In this document: positions 62,709 to 64,000 of the stretch, piece after piece
How positions within the stretch are numbered: the stretch's first letter is position 1
How the letters are laid out: each line of letters starts with the position of its first letter
Origin: Rhytidiadelphus loreus
Lineage: Eukaryota; Streptophyta; Bryopsida; Hypnales; Hylocomiaceae
NCBI GenBank assembly: GCA_947034895.1
Contig: OX344764.1
Span: 57,579,348 to 57,643,347, forward strand
Direction: 5' to 3'
Length of the DNA stretch: 64,000 nucleotides
Notes under the pieces: model-generated
What the model was told of the DNA's origin: nothing
The model's input: only the letters and a program-made list of their open reading frames with translations
The model's database searches: none
Made by a program: the position numbers and the translations under genes

Positions 62709-63490
62709 CACTGAGACTTCGAAGTATCTTTCATTTGATTTGCCTGTCTAAATCTTGGAAAAAATGGATACTTGCCAAGCACCCGAGGATTGGACCATTT
62801 AAATCTGGTGAGTTGAGTTTCTCGCGGTTATCCGCCCAAAAGACTCTGATTACAGAACCAGGGTGTTTGTATTTCATCTATTTAGTGTAGATGCTAGTCG
62901 TAGCTACACTTACATTTGCAAAATTCTTAAATGAGAAGCATGCATTGTAAGGAGGCAGTTAGAAAGAACCCTTTCAGTCTATAGAGGAGACCTCTCTCAT
63001 TGACGGTAGCGGGGGTGTCTTACAGAACTGGTAGCGCCTTGGGCAGTCCTCATCCAGGAGATGGAGTCCACACTTGACGTCAGTGCCCGCATTAGCAGCG
63101 CAATTCTTGAGCTCGATTTTGTACAGAAGCAATTCTTGCTGTAAACTCTGATGAAACCATGTACAATTTTACTTTGGCGGATGGAGTATTTGCGAGGGGT
63201 TGCATTGATTCCCATCTAGAACCACTTACGAGTTTAGTACGAAGTAGTATACAACTTTGTAACTGCTAGTATATGGACAGGAATGATGAGGTTTTTTTCT
63301 ATCAACAGTGGCAATCAATGGGCTCACTCAGAATGCAGATTAACTCAGTATTATCTATTATAGTCACTTTTTTCCTTCAAGTGATGATCAATCTCACTTG
63401 CTATTTCATTTCTCTCTCTGACCTGCTACTCTCCTCTTTGTTTGTTGCTTCTCTTTATGATGTTTGCTCTGGTGGAATCTGAACTCTGGC
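62709..63490. other. Convergent intergenic spacer
   Basis: About 780 bases separate the stop codons of the plus-strand kinase and the minus-strand radial spoke gene. No coding sequence is recognised. The spacer must hold both 3' UTRs and polyadenylation signals. No strong hairpin or repeat was seen. Confidence 0.6.
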
Positions 63491-64000
63491 TCAATACTCT
63501 TCTTCCCCTTCTCCTTCCTCGCCCTCTTCTCCTTCCTCGCCCTCACCAGGAGGTGGCTCAGGCTTGGGTGGGAGGTCGGTGGCCTCCACGAGCTCGCCAG
63601 CGTATTCTTTCATCACGGGAGGAGGCATGGTGGGCTTGAACCTCTCGTTTTTGACGCCGTAGCCGACATAGATGTTGCTGAAGCTGGTGGGCGTGGCCAC
63701 GCAGTAGGCACCTGGCCAGAGATGCGACCGCAGGCACACCACTTGGTGCTTCAGGTTCTTAATGCTGGAGCTTCTGCAGGAGGACCAGGCTTTGACGCCT
63801 TCGATGCCGTGGAGGTCTTTGTCTTCCGCAATGGATCGCAGGGAACCTGGTTCTTCTTCGGGCTCCTCGGGTTCTTCGGCCTCGTCCTCTTCCCCTTCCT
63901 CGCCTTCCTCCCCTTGGGAGGCTTCCTCCTCGGGCTCCTCGGCTTCCTCCTCGCCCTCGCCTTCGGGCTCCTCGTACTTCGTGCAGCGTCCTTGCTTGGG
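63491..64000 (-). CDS. RSP4: Radial spoke head protein RSP4/6 (3' end, partial)
   Basis: The frame runs from the window edge to a TGA at 63491-63493, giving the last 169 residues. It shows the RSP4/6 (RSPH4A/6A) C-terminal pattern: QGRCTKYEE followed by an acidic stretch, LRSIAEDKDL, HLWPGAYCVAT, NIYVGYGVKN and PPPVMKEYAGE, then a Glu/Gly-rich tail. Radial spoke heads sit on axonemal doublets and regulate dynein in motile 9+2 cilia. In plants they are limited to lineages with swimming sperm. The two acidic runs have GAG/GAA codon repeats. The 5' part and promoter lie outside the window. RSP4 and RSP6 cannot be told apart here. Confidence 0.92.
   Translation of the reverse strand, partial: PKQGRCTKYEEPEGEGEEEAEEPEEEASQGEEGEEGEEDEAEEPEEPEEEPGSLRSIAEDKDLHGIEGVKAWSSCRSSSIKNLKHQVVCLRSHLWPGAYCVATPTSFSNIYVGYGVKNERFKPTMPPPVMKEYAGELVEATDLPPKPEPPPGEGEEGEEGEEGEGEEEY

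Overview
The window is nuclear DNA from a land plant or close streptophyte relative that very probably makes motile sperm. Genes are few, GC-richer than their surroundings and mostly intron-rich, and they sit in long AT-rich stretches filled with small decayed transposons. The strongest lineage clue is the 3' end of a radial spoke head gene (RSP4/6 family) at the right edge. That protein is needed only for motile 9+2 flagella, which flowering plants and conifers lack. Together with the small introns this suggests a bryophyte or other seed-free plant. This is inference, not a species identification.

Layout, left to right. 1-11,981: no gene recognised; decayed repeats, including an inverted pair of 270-290 bp MITE-like elements at 6.7-7.4 kb and degenerate repeats at 7-8.7 kb. 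11,982-19,991 (minus): a complete 14-exon PMS1 (MutL/PMS2-type mismatch-repair endonuclease) of 936 residues. 19,992-26,710: upstream region, then repeats. 26,711-27,841 (minus): a 3-exon gene for a 140-residue protein of unknown function with a presequence-like N terminus. 30,573-31,706 (plus): a SNAPC1/SNAP43 homologue with two alternative C-terminal exons. 33,203-33,376: tRNA-Lys(CTT) and tRNA-Ser(AGA) in tandem, followed by a TIR element with a TTA target duplication. 35-44 kb: inverted-repeat and TIR elements, including two long foldback structures. 45,093-48,871: a non-autonomous CACTA transposon with 3-bp ATA target duplication and a decayed DUF4216 remnant. 53,748-62,708 (plus): a complete 16-exon hybrid histidine kinase of 1,153 residues (two TM segments, HAMP, HisKA, HATPase, two receivers). 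63,491-64,000 (minus): 3' end of the RSP4/6 gene, convergent with the kinase.

The genes do not form one pathway: DNA repair, snRNA transcription, two-component signalling and axoneme structure. The spliced models for PMS1 and the kinase were built by hand from splice sites and phase. Both give one uninterrupted frame over all exons, which supports them. The most unusual items are the duplicated C-terminal exon of SNAP43, the roughly 110-residue insertion in the kinase's first receiver domain, GC-AG introns, and the dense set of foldback elements.
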